Assembly (NCBI GenBank): GCA_900549715.1
Contig: URPK01000006.1
Span: forward strand, 37,267-101,266
Source of the DNA: an uncultured Collinsella sp.
Lineage (GTDB): Bacteria; Actinomycetota; Coriobacteriia; Coriobacteriales; Coriobacteriaceae
Direction: 5' to 3'
Length of the DNA stretch: 64,000 nucleotides
Of this stretch, positions 1 to 8,346 are shown piece by piece. The notes beneath the pieces were generated by a model, which worked only from the letters and a program-made list of their open reading frames with translations, was not told the origin of the DNA and ran no database searches. The position numbers and the translations under genes are program-made. Position 1 is the first letter of the stretch. The number at the start of each line of letters is the position of its first letter.

Positions 1-524
1 GCGATGAGCAAGTCGACCGTCTCAAGATTATTATGAAGAAAGCCGGCATCGATAAGAACTACTCACCGGCGCGCTCGGCGGCCCTCACCAGGGAGCAGCT
101 GACGGGTGGTCCCGTGGGTGCCATGGTCATGCCCGATGGCTCCGTGGTGACCGGTAAGACCTCCACGCGCCTGGGCGCCGCAAGTTCGCTCATTATGAAC
201 GCCCTCAAGCATGTCTCGGGCGTCGACCTTGAGCTCGAGGTCATTAGCGATGAGGCGATCGAGCCTATCAGCAAGCTCAAGACGCATTTCCTGGGCAGCA
301 AAAACCCGCGCCTCCACACCGACGAGACGCTTATGGCGCTGTCGATCACCTCGGCCACGAGTGAGACGGCCGCTCGCGTCCTTTCGGGCCTGGAGCAGCT
401 GCGCGGTTGCGATGCCTTCTTTAGCGTGATTATCTCGCCGACGGACGAGACGGTACTGCGCAAACTGGGTATCAACGTGTGCTGCGAGCCCAAGTTTGAG
501 CGCCGCGGTTTCTTCCATCGCTAA
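1..524 (+). CDS. DUF1846 family protein, 3' part only
   Basis: The reading frame is open from the window edge, so the start lies upstream and only about 173 C-terminal residues are visible. The segment MPDGSVVTGKTS followed by LGAASSLIMNALKH matches the C-terminal part of the DUF1846 family as I know it. Family members are usually near 500 residues and have no settled function. The last residues before the stop are RRGFFHR. A strong hairpin terminator follows about 35 bases after the stop, so this gene ends its transcription unit. Family assignment is by recalled motif, and no function is inferred. Confidence 0.8.
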   Translation, partial: DEQVDRLKIIMKKAGIDKNYSPARSAALTREQLTGGPVGAMVMPDGSVVTGKTSTRLGAASSLIMNALKHVSGVDLELEVISDEAIEPISKLKTHFLGSKNPRLHTDETLMALSITSATSETAARVLSGLEQLRGCDAFFSVIISPTDETVLRKLGINVCCEPKFERRGFFHR

Positions 525-559
525 GTTTGAAGCACCGCGGTAATTGCATTGCATTTTGG

Positions 560-591
560 CCGTATCGGGTTAGCGCCCGGTACGGCTTTTT
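560..591 (+). terminator. Rho-independent terminator after the DUF1846 gene
   Basis: A 10-bp stem (CCGTATCGGG with CCCGGTACGG, one U-G pair) with a 6-base loop is followed by CTTTTT. It lies just downstream of the DUF1846 stop. Confidence 0.85.
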
Positions 592-780
592 GATCAATAA
601 AGCGTCTATTTCGGCGAAAAATAGCTGTTTACCTGCCTAGAAACAATTTGAGCGGTATACAATAACCGTAACTGTTTCATCCTTAGCGGGATGCCGCATG
701 ATGGATATTACCTGCCATCGTGAGGTGTGTCGGTCGCGCACGGCGCGTTAGATGCTCGTGCTCGGTTTGAGGAGGCTGCT

Positions 781-1119
781 ATGGCGGGCAAGGGTCGTGC
801 GAGTGTTAACGATATGAAGCGTGTCGAGGTGCTGGTGTTGATGGAGATCGACCAGCAAACCGAAGACAATGGCGGGCCGTATGGTTTCTCGCGCAAAACG
901 CTTGCCGAGCGCGTGGGGGTTTCGCCGTATCGTGCCCGCGCTGCAATCGATCGCTTGGATTCCGAAGGCATGATTGATGTCGTCTCGCGTTATAGCGACG
1001 ACGGCGGTCAGCTTGCAAATGGCATTTGCCTCACCGAACGTGGTGAGTGGTATCTTGAGGGCGTCCGTACCGGCATGCTCGTTCAAGAAATGCTTGAGGA
1101 CGAGGTTGCTGATCGATAG
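781..1119 (+). CDS. Small winged-helix DNA-binding protein
   Basis: A 112-residue protein with a helix-turn-helix at about residues 33-57 (SRKTLAERVGVSPYRARAAIDRL) and a wing-like segment ending in GICLTERGEWYLEG. This is the layout of a single-domain winged-helix regulator of the MarR/replication-initiator-like type. I chose the ATG at 781 because GAGGAGG lies 5 bases before it; a GTG at 727 in the same frame lacks comparable spacing. The gene stands alone between two terminators, so it is probably monocistronic. Its target is unknown, and nothing in the neighbourhood (pyrG downstream) proves a link. Confidence 0.7.
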   Translation: MAGKGRASVNDMKRVEVLVLMEIDQQTEDNGGPYGFSRKTLAERVGVSPYRARAAIDRLDSEGMIDVVSRYSDDGGQLANGICLTERGEWYLEGVRTGMLVQEMLEDEVADR

Positions 1120-1143
1120 CAGCATGTAACCCTTGCCATAGCG

Positions 1144-1174
1144 ACGCCGCCTGGGAAACCGGGCGGCGTTTTGT
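1144..1174 (+). terminator. Rho-independent terminator
   Basis: An 11-bp stem (ACGCCGCCTGG with CCGGGCGGCGT, one G-U pair) and a 4-base loop GAAA are followed by TTTTG. It separates the winged-helix gene from pyrG. Confidence 0.85.
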
Positions 1175-1297
1175 TTCAAGATTGAGAAATGCAATCGCAC
1201 GCGAGAAAAATTGCGGACGGTCCGCGGCGCGAGTATTACAATGAAGACCCGTAAGATGTGGATAAACAACTTCTACGGGAAGCGCAGGTAACTCAAT

Positions 1298-2959
1298 ATG
1301 ACCAAGCATGTGTTCGTAACCGGTGGCGTGGTTTCGTCCCTGGGCAAGGGTATCACCGCGGCCTCGCTGGGCCGTCTGCTCAAGTCGCGTGGCTACAAAG
1401 TAACGATGCAGAAGGCCGACCCGTATCTGAATGTCGACCCCGGTACCATGAGCCCGTTCCAGCATGGTGAGGTCTTCGTTACCGAGGATGGTTACGAGTC
1501 CGACCTGGACCTGGGTCATTACGAGCGCTTTATTGATGAGAACCTGACCCGCGATTCCAACTTTACGACCGGTGCCATCTACAAAAGCCTAATCGCCCGT
1601 GAGCGTCGCGGCGACTTTTTGGGCGGTACCGTGCAGGTGATTCCCCACGTCACCAATGCCATTAAGGACAAGTTCCGCCGCATCGAGGAGCAGACCGGCT
1701 CCGATGTAGTCATCACCGAGCTGGGCGGCACGATCGGCGACATCGAGTCCCAACCGTTTGTCGAGGCCATCCGTCAGTACCGCAAGGAGGCCGGCCCCGA
1801 GAACGTCTGCTACATCCACGTGTCGCTCGTTCCCTATATCGCCGCCGCCCACGAGGTCAAGACCAAGCCCACGCAGCATTCCGTCAAGGAGCTCCGCAGC
1901 TTTGGCATCCAGCCCGATATTATCGTGCTGCGCTCCGACCACCATATCGATGACGCTATCCGCGGAAAGATCGCAAGCTTCTGCGACGTCGACACCGATT
2001 GCGTCTTTACCAACGAGGACTGCGCGAGCATTTACGATGTTCCGCAGCTGCTTGCCGAGCAGGACTTTGACCTGCGCATTTGCGAGCGCCTGGGTCTGGA
2101 TCCGCGTGAGCGCGACATGAGCGAGTGGAACGAGTTCCTGCGCAAACAGAATCACGCCAACCATCACGCCGACAAGGTGAAGATCGCCGTCGTGGGTAAG
2201 TACACGCAGCTGCCCGATGCGTACCTGTCGGTTATCGAGGCCCTGCACCATGCGGGCGTCTTCTACGATCGCCATGTGGACGTCCAGCTAGTCGACGGCG
2301 AGAGCCTCGATGAGCAGAATGTCTCCGAGGTTCTAGGCGACGCCTCGGGCATCCTGGTCCCCGGCGGCTTTGGCAAGCGCGCCCTGGAGGGCAAGATCCT
2401 CGCGGCCGAGTTTGCCCGTGAGCACAAGATTCCGTATCTGGGCATTTGCCTGGGTATGCAAGTGGCCGTGTGTGAGTTCGCCCGCAATGTCGTTGGCCTT
2501 GCCGGCGCCAGCTCCTCTGAGTTCGATCCGGATGGCCCGTATAGCGTCATCGACCTGATGAGCTCGCAGGAGGACGTGACTGAGAAGGGCGGCACCATGC
2601 GTCTGGGTGCCTATCCGTGCAAGCTTGCTGCCGATACCCTTGCTCGCGAGGCATATGGCGAGGAACTCGTCTACGAGCGTCACCGTCACCGCTTTGAGTT
2701 CAACAACGCCTTCCGCGACCAGCTCGAGGATGCCGGCTTGGTTATCTCTGGCCTCTCGCCCGACGAGCGCCTGGTCGAGATGGTCGAGCTGCCGCGCGAC
2801 GTGCATCCGTGGTATGTGGCAACCCAGGCTCACCCCGAGTTCAAGAGCCGCCCGACCAACCCGCAGCCGCTGTTCCGCGAGTTCGTGCGCGCTTCGATCG
2901 GCCAGCACGAGGGTGTCGACCGTCTGCAGGTGACGCCCATGAACCTCGCTACGGACTAA
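1298..2959 (+). CDS. pyrG: CTP synthase
   Basis: Converts UTP to CTP using ATP and glutamine-derived ammonia, in the cytoplasm. The 553 residues match the family length. The N-terminal synthase domain starts with FVTGGVVSSLGKGI, the nucleotide-binding loop. The C-terminal class I glutamine amidotransferase domain (about residues 295-540) carries the nucleophile loop GICLGMQ (Cys near 384) and the His-Glu pair in AHPEF near 512. The HRHRFEFNN segment is also typical. The stop is 2 bases before the preferred start of the xerD-like gene, suggesting co-transcription. I could not identify a pyrG attenuator of the G-rich initially transcribed type seen in Bacillus. Confidence 0.98.
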   Translation: MTKHVFVTGGVVSSLGKGITAASLGRLLKSRGYKVTMQKADPYLNVDPGTMSPFQHGEVFVTEDGYESDLDLGHYERFIDENLTRDSNFTTGAIYKSLIARERRGDFLGGTVQVIPHVTNAIKDKFRRIEEQTGSDVVITELGGTIGDIESQPFVEAIRQYRKEAGPENVCYIHVSLVPYIAAAHEVKTKPTQHSVKELRSFGIQPDIIVLRSDHHIDDAIRGKIASFCDVDTDCVFTNEDCASIYDVPQLLAEQDFDLRICERLGLDPRERDMSEWNEFLRKQNHANHHADKVKIAVVGKYTQLPDAYLSVIEALHHAGVFYDRHVDVQLVDGESLDEQNVSEVLGDASGILVPGGFGKRALEGKILAAEFAREHKIPYLGICLGMQVAVCEFARNVVGLAGASSSEFDPDGPYSVIDLMSSQEDVTEKGGTMRLGAYPCKLAADTLAREAYGEELVYERHRHRFEFNNAFRDQLEDAGLVISGLSPDERLVEMVELPRDVHPWYVATQAHPEFKSRPTNPQPLFREFVRASIGQHEGVDRLQVTPMNLATD

Positions 2960-2961
2960 GG

Positions 2962-3903
2962 GTGCCGGCGAATAAGGAACATACCGAAGCTACTCCCTCG
3001 TCGCTCGCCGTGGCGGCGGGGGAGTATCTCGATTACCTCGCGGTCGAGCGGGGCTTGGCGCGCAACACGATTGTGGCCTATCGTCGTGACCTGACGACGT
3101 ACTGCGCCTATCTGGAGCGGGCGGGTATTGTGTCTTTTGAAGAGGTGACCCGTCAGGTCGTGGAGGGCTTTGTCGCCGATCGCCGCGGCGGAGGCTATTC
3201 CGACGCCTCGGTGGAGCGCGCGCTTGCTGCCGTGAAGGGCCTGCATGCCTTTTTGGTGCGCGATGGGGCCGTGGCCCAAAACCCGACGGCGGCGTTGCGC
3301 CTGCCTAAAAAGGCTGAGCGTTTGCCGGAGTATCTATCGGTGGAGGATGTCTCGGCGCTGCTCGATCAAGACTTTCCCGAGGGCGAGATGGGACTGCGCG
3401 ACCATGCCATCTTGGAAGTGCTCTACGGATGCGGTTTGCGTGTGAGTGAGCTGGTTGGGCTCGATGTGGGCGATATCCATATTGACGATGGCTTTGTACT
3501 CGTTCGCGGTAAGGGCTCAAAGGAACGCCTGTCCCCACTGGTGGGAAGCGCGGCGCGAGCTCTGACGCTCTATGTAACTGAGGGACGTTCTCGCTTGGCG
3601 GCCCATGCCCGCGGAACCGAGACCTCGGCGGTCTTTTTAAATAAGAACGGACGTCGCCTGTCGCGCCAGGCCGTGCATGCGATATGCGAGCGGTATGGGC
3701 GTCAGGTGGGGCTGGTGGGGCTCCATCCCCATACTTTGCGCCACTCCTTTGCCACCCACATGCTCGCGGGCGGTGCTGACCTGCGTGTGCTGCAGGAGAT
3801 TTTGGGCCATGCCGATATTTCGACCACGCAGGTCTACACGCATGTCGACCGAACGCAACTGACCGAGGTCTATCTGGCGGCGCATCCGCTAGCACCTCGC
3901 TGA
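2962..3903 (+). CDS. xerD: Tyrosine recombinase, XerD type
   Basis: Site-specific recombinase expected to resolve chromosome dimers. The 313 residues match the XerC/XerD size. There is an N-terminal SAM-like core-binding domain (about 10-100) and a catalytic domain carrying the full set: Arg near 159 in GCGLRVSEL, HTLRHS near 257, GHADIS near 283 and the Tyr nucleophile in VYTHV near 292. I chose the GTG at 2962, directly after the pyrG stop; a GTG at 3010 is the alternative, and neither has a strong ribosome site, which fits translational coupling to pyrG. No flanking att-like repeats or cargo genes are seen, so this is a housekeeping recombinase. XerC versus XerD cannot be settled from sequence alone. 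Confidence 0.88.
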   Translation: MPANKEHTEATPSSLAVAAGEYLDYLAVERGLARNTIVAYRRDLTTYCAYLERAGIVSFEEVTRQVVEGFVADRRGGGYSDASVERALAAVKGLHAFLVRDGAVAQNPTAALRLPKKAERLPEYLSVEDVSALLDQDFPEGEMGLRDHAILEVLYGCGLRVSELVGLDVGDIHIDDGFVLVRGKGSKERLSPLVGSAARALTLYVTEGRSRLAAHARGTETSAVFLNKNGRRLSRQAVHAICERYGRQVGLVGLHPHTLRHSFATHMLAGGADLRVLQEILGHADISTTQVYTHVDRTQLTEVYLAAHPLAPR

Positions 3904-3931
3904 CCTGCATATTTATAAATACTAAAGGGGC

Positions 3932-3996
3932 CGGGCCCCAGATTGCCGAGACGCACTTTTGCGCGCATGGGCAATCTGGGGCTCGTCCCATTTTTC
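3932..3996 (+). terminator. Long-stem palindrome, probable xerD terminator
   Basis: Arms 3932-3947 and 3970-3985 pair over 16 positions with one G-U (core GCCCCAGATTGCC with GGCAATCTGGGGC). The 22-base loop itself contains a CGCA/TGCG mini-stem. TTTTT occurs at 3991-3995 a few bases after the stem, so termination of pyrG-xerD is likely. Confidence 0.65.
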
Positions 3997-4354
3997 GCTA
4001 GACACCGACGCGGCGGTGGGCCGTGTGTACCGTGGGTGGGGGAGTTTGGGGGCGATGTGAACGGCGTGTAAAGGGACGTAAAAATCGCCTCAAGGTCAAC
4101 TTGAAGGTTGAGGTTCGCGGGCGTGGTTCTACAGGTGGCATCCCGCCTTTGCTGCAAACACAACATATTGTGTTTTCGAACATATGCTCGGGGGTGTTTT
4201 ACAACATATTGGGGGTGGAATGGTGGGGAGGGGTGGGGGAAGGGGTGGGGAAAGGTGTTGAAAAATGGGGCGGTTCCCCATATTATTGATGACGTCGACA
4301 GGCGGGGTGGTTCCCCGCGTACGTGCCATCTGAGTAACCGAGGGGAGGGCGCAC
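3997..4354 (+). promoter_or_regulatory. Long regulatory region upstream of mraZ
   Basis: This stretch between xerD and mraZ has no credible gene. It holds a perfect palindrome with arms AAACACAA and TTGTGTTT around CATA (4156-4175), the 11-mer ACAACATATTG repeated at 4160 and 4201, a G-rich array of GTGGG boxes (4215-4260) and two small hairpins of matching design (4265-4281 and 4302-4318). These are described separately. The promoter of the dcw cluster must lie here, but no single -35/-10 pair stands out. Confidence 0.6.
4215..4260 (+). promoter_or_regulatory. Probable MraZ operator array (GTGGG direct repeats)
   Basis: GTGGA or GTGGGG boxes begin at 4215, 4223, 4233 and 4245, with a weaker GTGTTG at 4255, giving steps of 8, 10, 12 and 10 bases. 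MraZ proteins are known to bind TGGG-type direct repeats at about 10-bp steps in front of their own operon. The position about 100 bases before mraZ fits autoregulation of the cluster. MraZ binding here is inferred. Confidence 0.6.
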
Positions 4355-4789
4355 ATGGGAATGACTGGTGCATACGAGCGCAATCTCGATGCAAAAGGTC
4401 GTCTGTCCCTGCCTGCACCCCTTCGCGAGGAGCTTGGAGAGCACGTTCGCGTGTTCAAAGCCCTGGATGTCGATGCTCTGTACGTGTTCTCTGCCGAGGC
4501 CTTCGATAAGTGGGTCGAAGGGCTCTTCGCGGGTCGTGAGGGCCACGAGGGTTTTAACCCGCGTGACATTAACGACCAGAAGCTCATGAGGGCGATCAAC
4601 AAGCGCACCACGTCGATGGATGTGGACAGCGCGGGTCGTATCGGTCTTTCTGAGTCTCTCCGCAAGCAGGCGAACCTCGACCGCGAGGTCACGGTTGTGG
4701 GCAACTACGACCACCTTGAGGTTTGGGATCGCGCCGCGGCCGATGAGGACGATGACGATGAGGCCCTGCTGGACCTCTTCTTCTCGTAA
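4355..4789 (+). CDS. mraZ: Transcriptional regulator MraZ
   Basis: First gene of the division and cell-wall cluster; MraZ binds DNA and usually represses its own operon. The 144 residues contain two AbrB-like SpoVT repeats, each with the DxxGR signature: DAKGRLSLP near residue 10 and DSAGRIGLS near 90. A strongly acidic tail (DEDDDDEALLDLF) ends the protein. The ATG at 4355 is preceded by GAGGGGAGG. The stop is 20 bases before rsmH. The spaced GTGGG array about 100 bases upstream is the likely target. Confidence 0.95.
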   Translation: MGMTGAYERNLDAKGRLSLPAPLREELGEHVRVFKALDVDALYVFSAEAFDKWVEGLFAGREGHEGFNPRDINDQKLMRAINKRTTSMDVDSAGRIGLSESLRKQANLDREVTVVGNYDHLEVWDRAAADEDDDDEALLDLFFS

Positions 4790-4809
4790 GGGCAAGGCAC
4801 GGGTAACGG

Positions 4810-5775
4810 ATGGAGCGTGGGATCTTGACACAAGAATATCGGCATGAACCTGTCATGCTCGGCGAAGTGCTTGAGTCGCTGCAGCTAAAGAGCGGCTCCG
4901 TTGTCTGCGATTGCACCCTTGGCGGTGCCGGCCATTCGGTAAAGATGGCCGCACAGGTGGGGGAGACGGGCCTTTTGCTCGGCGTCGATCAGGACGACAT
5001 GGCCCTCGAGGCCGCTGGCGCCCGTCTGGACCGCGAGGTTCCCGGCGTTCCGCACCAGCTGCTGAAGGGCAACTTCGGCGACTTGGACGAGCTGCTTTGC
5101 TCGGCCGAGGTGCCCGGGGTCGATGGCTTCCTGTTCGATTTGGGCGTTTCGTCACCACAACTCGATATCCCTGGCAGGGGCTTTTCGTATAACGAGGACG
5201 CCCCATTGGACATGCGGATGGATCCGGGCAATAACACCTTAAACGCAGCTGAGGTCATCAACACCTATAACGAACACGACCTCGCCCGGATTCTACGCGT
5301 CTACGGCGAAGAGAAGTTCGCCTCGCAGATCGCGCGCGAGATCGTGCGCCGCCGCGAGCAAGAACCGATCGAAACCACCGGTCAGTTTGTCGAGATCATC
5401 AAGGCGGGTATCCCAGCTGCCGCTCGTCGGCATGGTGGACACCCGGCCAAGAAAAGTTTCCAGGCCATTCGCATCGAGGTCAATCACGAACTCGATGTGC
5501 TCGAACGAGGACTTGATGCCGCCACCAGGTGGCTCAACCCGGGCGGACGCATCTGCGTCATTTCGTATCACTCGCTCGAGGACCGTATCGTAAAGAACCA
5601 CTTTAAGGAGATGAGCCAGGGGTGCACGTGTCCGCCGGAGATTCCGGTGTGCGTGTGCGGCAACGTGCCGATACTCAAGGTCATCACCCGCAAACCCCTG
5701 GTTGCCCAGCCTGATGAGGTTGAGCGCAACCCTCGGGCGAGATCAGCCAAAATCCGCGTGGCGCAGCGTCTGTAG
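4810..5775 (+). CDS. rsmH: 16S rRNA (cytosine-N4)-methyltransferase RsmH
   Basis: Methylates C1402 of 16S rRNA (E. coli numbering) using S-adenosylmethionine. The 321 residues match the family. Visible motifs are CTLGGAGHS (SAM loop, near 38), DLGVSSPQLD (near 107), DMRMD, the HPAKKSFQAIRIEVN block (near 215) and SYHSLEDRIVK (near 257). A cysteine-rich insert, CTCPPEIPVCVC, follows and is common in this family. It sits between mraZ and ftsL as in most bacteria. The ATG at 4810 is used; the ribosome site is weak, so coupling to mraZ is possible. Confidence 0.96.
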   Translation: MERGILTQEYRHEPVMLGEVLESLQLKSGSVVCDCTLGGAGHSVKMAAQVGETGLLLGVDQDDMALEAAGARLDREVPGVPHQLLKGNFGDLDELLCSAEVPGVDGFLFDLGVSSPQLDIPGRGFSYNEDAPLDMRMDPGNNTLNAAEVINTYNEHDLARILRVYGEEKFASQIAREIVRRREQEPIETTGQFVEIIKAGIPAAARRHGGHPAKKSFQAIRIEVNHELDVLERGLDAATRWLNPGGRICVISYHSLEDRIVKNHFKEMSQGCTCPPEIPVCVCGNVPILKVITRKPLVAQPDEVERNPRARSAKIRVAQRL

Positions 5776-5865
5776 GCGCGACCGCGCGATATTGGACCTC
5801 CCGCTCGCACCATAAACGAAGCTTAAACACACTACCAACGTACTCGGGATGGGAGGCGGCATATC

Positions 5866-6336
5866 ATGGGCTACAACACTTCAAACGCAGCACTCGCCTA
5901 TGATATGAACGCCATGCCCGCCTATCGTGAGACGCCGCAGGCCCCCGTTGCTCCCCGTGAGCAGCGCACGCCGCGCTTTGATGTCTACACGGGCGCGGGC
6001 CGTCAGGCAAACCAGGCGGTAAGCCCGGTTTTCATGAGCGTTCTTAAAACGTTTTGCATCATTGCGGCTATCTTCATGACGATCGGCGTCGCCCGCGTGG
6101 CGCTCGCCGGCGTTACGGCCCAGGTGCTCAACAGCAACGCCGAGCTTACCAGCACGCTCGAAAAAGCGACCGATGAGAGCTCCGACCTGGAGGTCATGCA
6201 TTCGGTCTATGGTGCCGACACGCGCATTCGCGACCTTGCGGGCGCTTATGGCATGGTGGAGCCCAGCGAGAGCGTTACACTTGATTTTTCGCAGGATGCA
6301 GCCGCGGGCGCTAGCTCGACCGCGACCGCTCAGTAA
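5866..6336 (+). CDS. ftsL: FtsL-like septal membrane protein
   Basis: A 156-residue single-pass membrane protein. It has a polar N-terminal tail of about 55 residues, one hydrophobic segment at about 58-82 (SVLKTFCIIAAIFMTIGVARVAL), then a short extracytoplasmic region of coiled-coil character (LNSNAELTSTLEKATDESSDLEVMHS). Sequence conservation in FtsL is low; the call rests on topology and on position between rsmH and ftsI, where ftsL is almost always found. FtsL would partner FtsQ and DivIC-type proteins at the septum. GGGAGGCGGC before the ATG supports the start. Confidence 0.75.
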   Translation: MGYNTSNAALAYDMNAMPAYRETPQAPVAPREQRTPRFDVYTGAGRQANQAVSPVFMSVLKTFCIIAAIFMTIGVARVALAGVTAQVLNSNAELTSTLEKATDESSDLEVMHSVYGADTRIRDLAGAYGMVEPSESVTLDFSQDAAAGASSTATAQ

Positions 6337-6353
6337 CAAGACGGTAGCTGAGT

Positions 6354-8219
6354 ATGACAAATGACTATCGCCGCGGTTCCGATGGGGGCCGCGGTTCTGG
6401 ACGTCCCTCGTCGCGGGGACGTTCTGGTTATCAAGGAACGGGTCGGCAATCTTACAACGCCGGGCGGTCCCGTGGCAACGACCCGGCGTCGCGACTTCGC
6501 GGCTCGGGCGGCCCTCAAGTGCATAACACCAGGTCGCGCAAGAGCTCGTCGACCGAATGGCTCACAGGCACGCCTCTGCCTCGCCGCAAAGCCGTCATGG
6601 GATTCATTGGGTTTGGCTTGGGCTTGGGCGTCTTTCGCCTTGCCGACTATCAAATTGTCGAAGCCGATAAACTGCGCGAGCGTGCCGATGCGCGTCGCCT
6701 GCTTGCGCAGACCCTCTATGCCAAACGTGGCACCATCTACGACCGCAACGGTAACGTGCTGGCGTCGTCGGTCGAATGTCGCAATATCGCCGTGAACCCG
6801 CAGCTTGTCGAGGATGTTGACAAGACGGTGTCGGCGCTGGTCAAGGCAACTGGAATCGATAAAAAGACCTGCCGTAAGCTCGTTGAGTCCGATGGAACCT
6901 GGGTGTATATCAAGCGCCAGGTGGACGAAGACGATGCTGCGGCGCTGGAGAAGAAGAACCTGCCCGGCGTGCTTTTTGAGCAGGCCATGAAGCGCGTATA
7001 TCCATACGGCAATCTGGCATCGCAGGTGCTGGGTGTAGTGAATGTAGACAACGACGGCTTGACGGGTCTCGAAAAGCAATACAACAAACTTCTGACCGGC
7101 ACGAACGGTTCTCTCGTGCGCGAGCGCGCGAGGGACGGCAGCTATATCGCGGGCGGTGCCTATAAAAAGGTGGCTGCGGTCGACGGCGTTGATATCGTGA
7201 CGACGCTCGATGTCAATATCCAGCGTGCGGCTGAGGACGCTCTGGCAGAGGCTGTCGAGAAGACAAAGGCCAAGAACGGCTCGGCTTTGGTCACCGACCC
7301 CACGACCGGCGAAATTCTCGCCGCCTGCTCGTATCCGACCTACGACCAGACCGATTTGGAAAACGCCAAGACCGAAGATATGAACCTGCGCCTGGTTACC
7401 GACGCCTACGAGCCCGGCTCGGTCTTTAAGACGCTCGTGGCGGGCGCCGGCTTCGACTTGGGCGTCGTGCGATCGAGTACGTCGCTTGAGGTGCCGGCGA
7501 GCATCAAGGTGGGCGACGATACCGTCACCGATGCCGACAAGCGCGACTATGCCATGACCATGGATGTGCGCGAGATGATGCGCCGTTCGTCCAACGTGGG
7601 CTTTGTCCTGGTGGGGCGCAAGATCGGTGCCGACGACTTTGCCGCCTATGTGGACAAGTGGGGCATCGGTCACAGCTCGGGTGTCGATTTTCCGGGCGAG
7701 AGCCTGGGCATCGTCAAGGAGCGTGACCAGTATGACGGCGCCACGCTGGGCTCGATGAGCTTTGGACAGGCGCTGTCTGTCTCGCCGATTGAGGTCGCAC
7801 GTGCCGTGGGCGGCATCGCCAACGGCGGCGTGATGATGACCCCGCACTTCTATAAGTCCAGCAAAGGCGACGAGAAGGACTGGGGCGAAGGTGACCGCGC
7901 GATTTCGGAGGACGCCGCATCCCAGGTGACATCGTGCATGCAGACGGTCGTGTCCGAGGGAACGGGCGTTGGCGGCGCGGTTGACGGCTATGACGTGGCG
8001 GGCAAGACCGGTACGGCCGAACGAGCCGACGAGAACGGCGGCTACCTTAAGGAGAACTACATGTCGTCCTTTATGGGCTTTGCGCCGGCACAATCGCCCA
8101 AGGTGCTGTGCTATATCACGCTCGACGGAACGCCGAGCGGCTCAGATGCCGCTGCGGTGCCGTTCCAGTCCATTATGGCCAACGCGCTCGACGTGTTGGG
8201 TATCCCGCACACGAGGTAG
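6354..8219 (+). CDS. ftsI: Septal peptidoglycan transpeptidase (class B PBP, FtsI/PBP3)
   Basis: Cross-links septal peptidoglycan. The 621 residues begin with a Gly/Arg/Ser-rich cytoplasmic tail of about 75 residues, then one membrane anchor (about 78-100), a dimerisation domain starting RGTIYDRNGNVLA (near 125), and the transpeptidase domain. The three active-site motifs are present: SVFK (Ser356), SSN (412-414) and KTG (551-553). No PASTA domains are visible. It lies 17 bases after ftsL. Normally murE follows; here murF follows instead after a 127-base gap. Confidence 0.95.
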   Translation: MTNDYRRGSDGGRGSGRPSSRGRSGYQGTGRQSYNAGRSRGNDPASRLRGSGGPQVHNTRSRKSSSTEWLTGTPLPRRKAVMGFIGFGLGLGVFRLADYQIVEADKLRERADARRLLAQTLYAKRGTIYDRNGNVLASSVECRNIAVNPQLVEDVDKTVSALVKATGIDKKTCRKLVESDGTWVYIKRQVDEDDAAALEKKNLPGVLFEQAMKRVYPYGNLASQVLGVVNVDNDGLTGLEKQYNKLLTGTNGSLVRERARDGSYIAGGAYKKVAAVDGVDIVTTLDVNIQRAAEDALAEAVEKTKAKNGSALVTDPTTGEILAACSYPTYDQTDLENAKTEDMNLRLVTDAYEPGSVFKTLVAGAGFDLGVVRSSTSLEVPASIKVGDDTVTDADKRDYAMTMDVREMMRRSSNVGFVLVGRKIGADDFAAYVDKWGIGHSSGVDFPGESLGIVKERDQYDGATLGSMSFGQALSVSPIEVARAVGGIANGGVMMTPHFYKSSKGDEKDWGEGDRAISEDAASQVTSCMQTVVSEGTGVGGAVDGYDVAGKTGTAERADENGGYLKENYMSSFMGFAPAQSPKVLCYITLDGTPSGSDAAAVPFQSIMANALDVLGIPHTR

Positions 8220-8346
8220 GGGGTTACAATCTTTGGGGCGTGGTTTGTTGTCCCATATGAGGGGTGTTCACATGCCCTGCACCACGCATGCGCGGCGCTG
8301 GGATACAATACGCCGATAGCATTATTAGGTTTACAGGGGAGCTGCA

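Noticed and set aside
2962..3903. Phage or island integrase
   Set aside because: The protein is XerC/XerD-sized, tied to pyrG, with no att-like repeats, tRNA target or cargo genes around it.
4023..4289. 88-codon frame in the mraZ upstream region
   Set aside because: The composition follows the G-rich repeat array; no ribosome site or conserved pattern.
8272..8319. 15-codon frame with several Arg codons before murF
   Set aside because: The ribosome site is moderate, but no hairpin-terminator follows and murF is not an amino-acid biosynthetic gene; probably chance.
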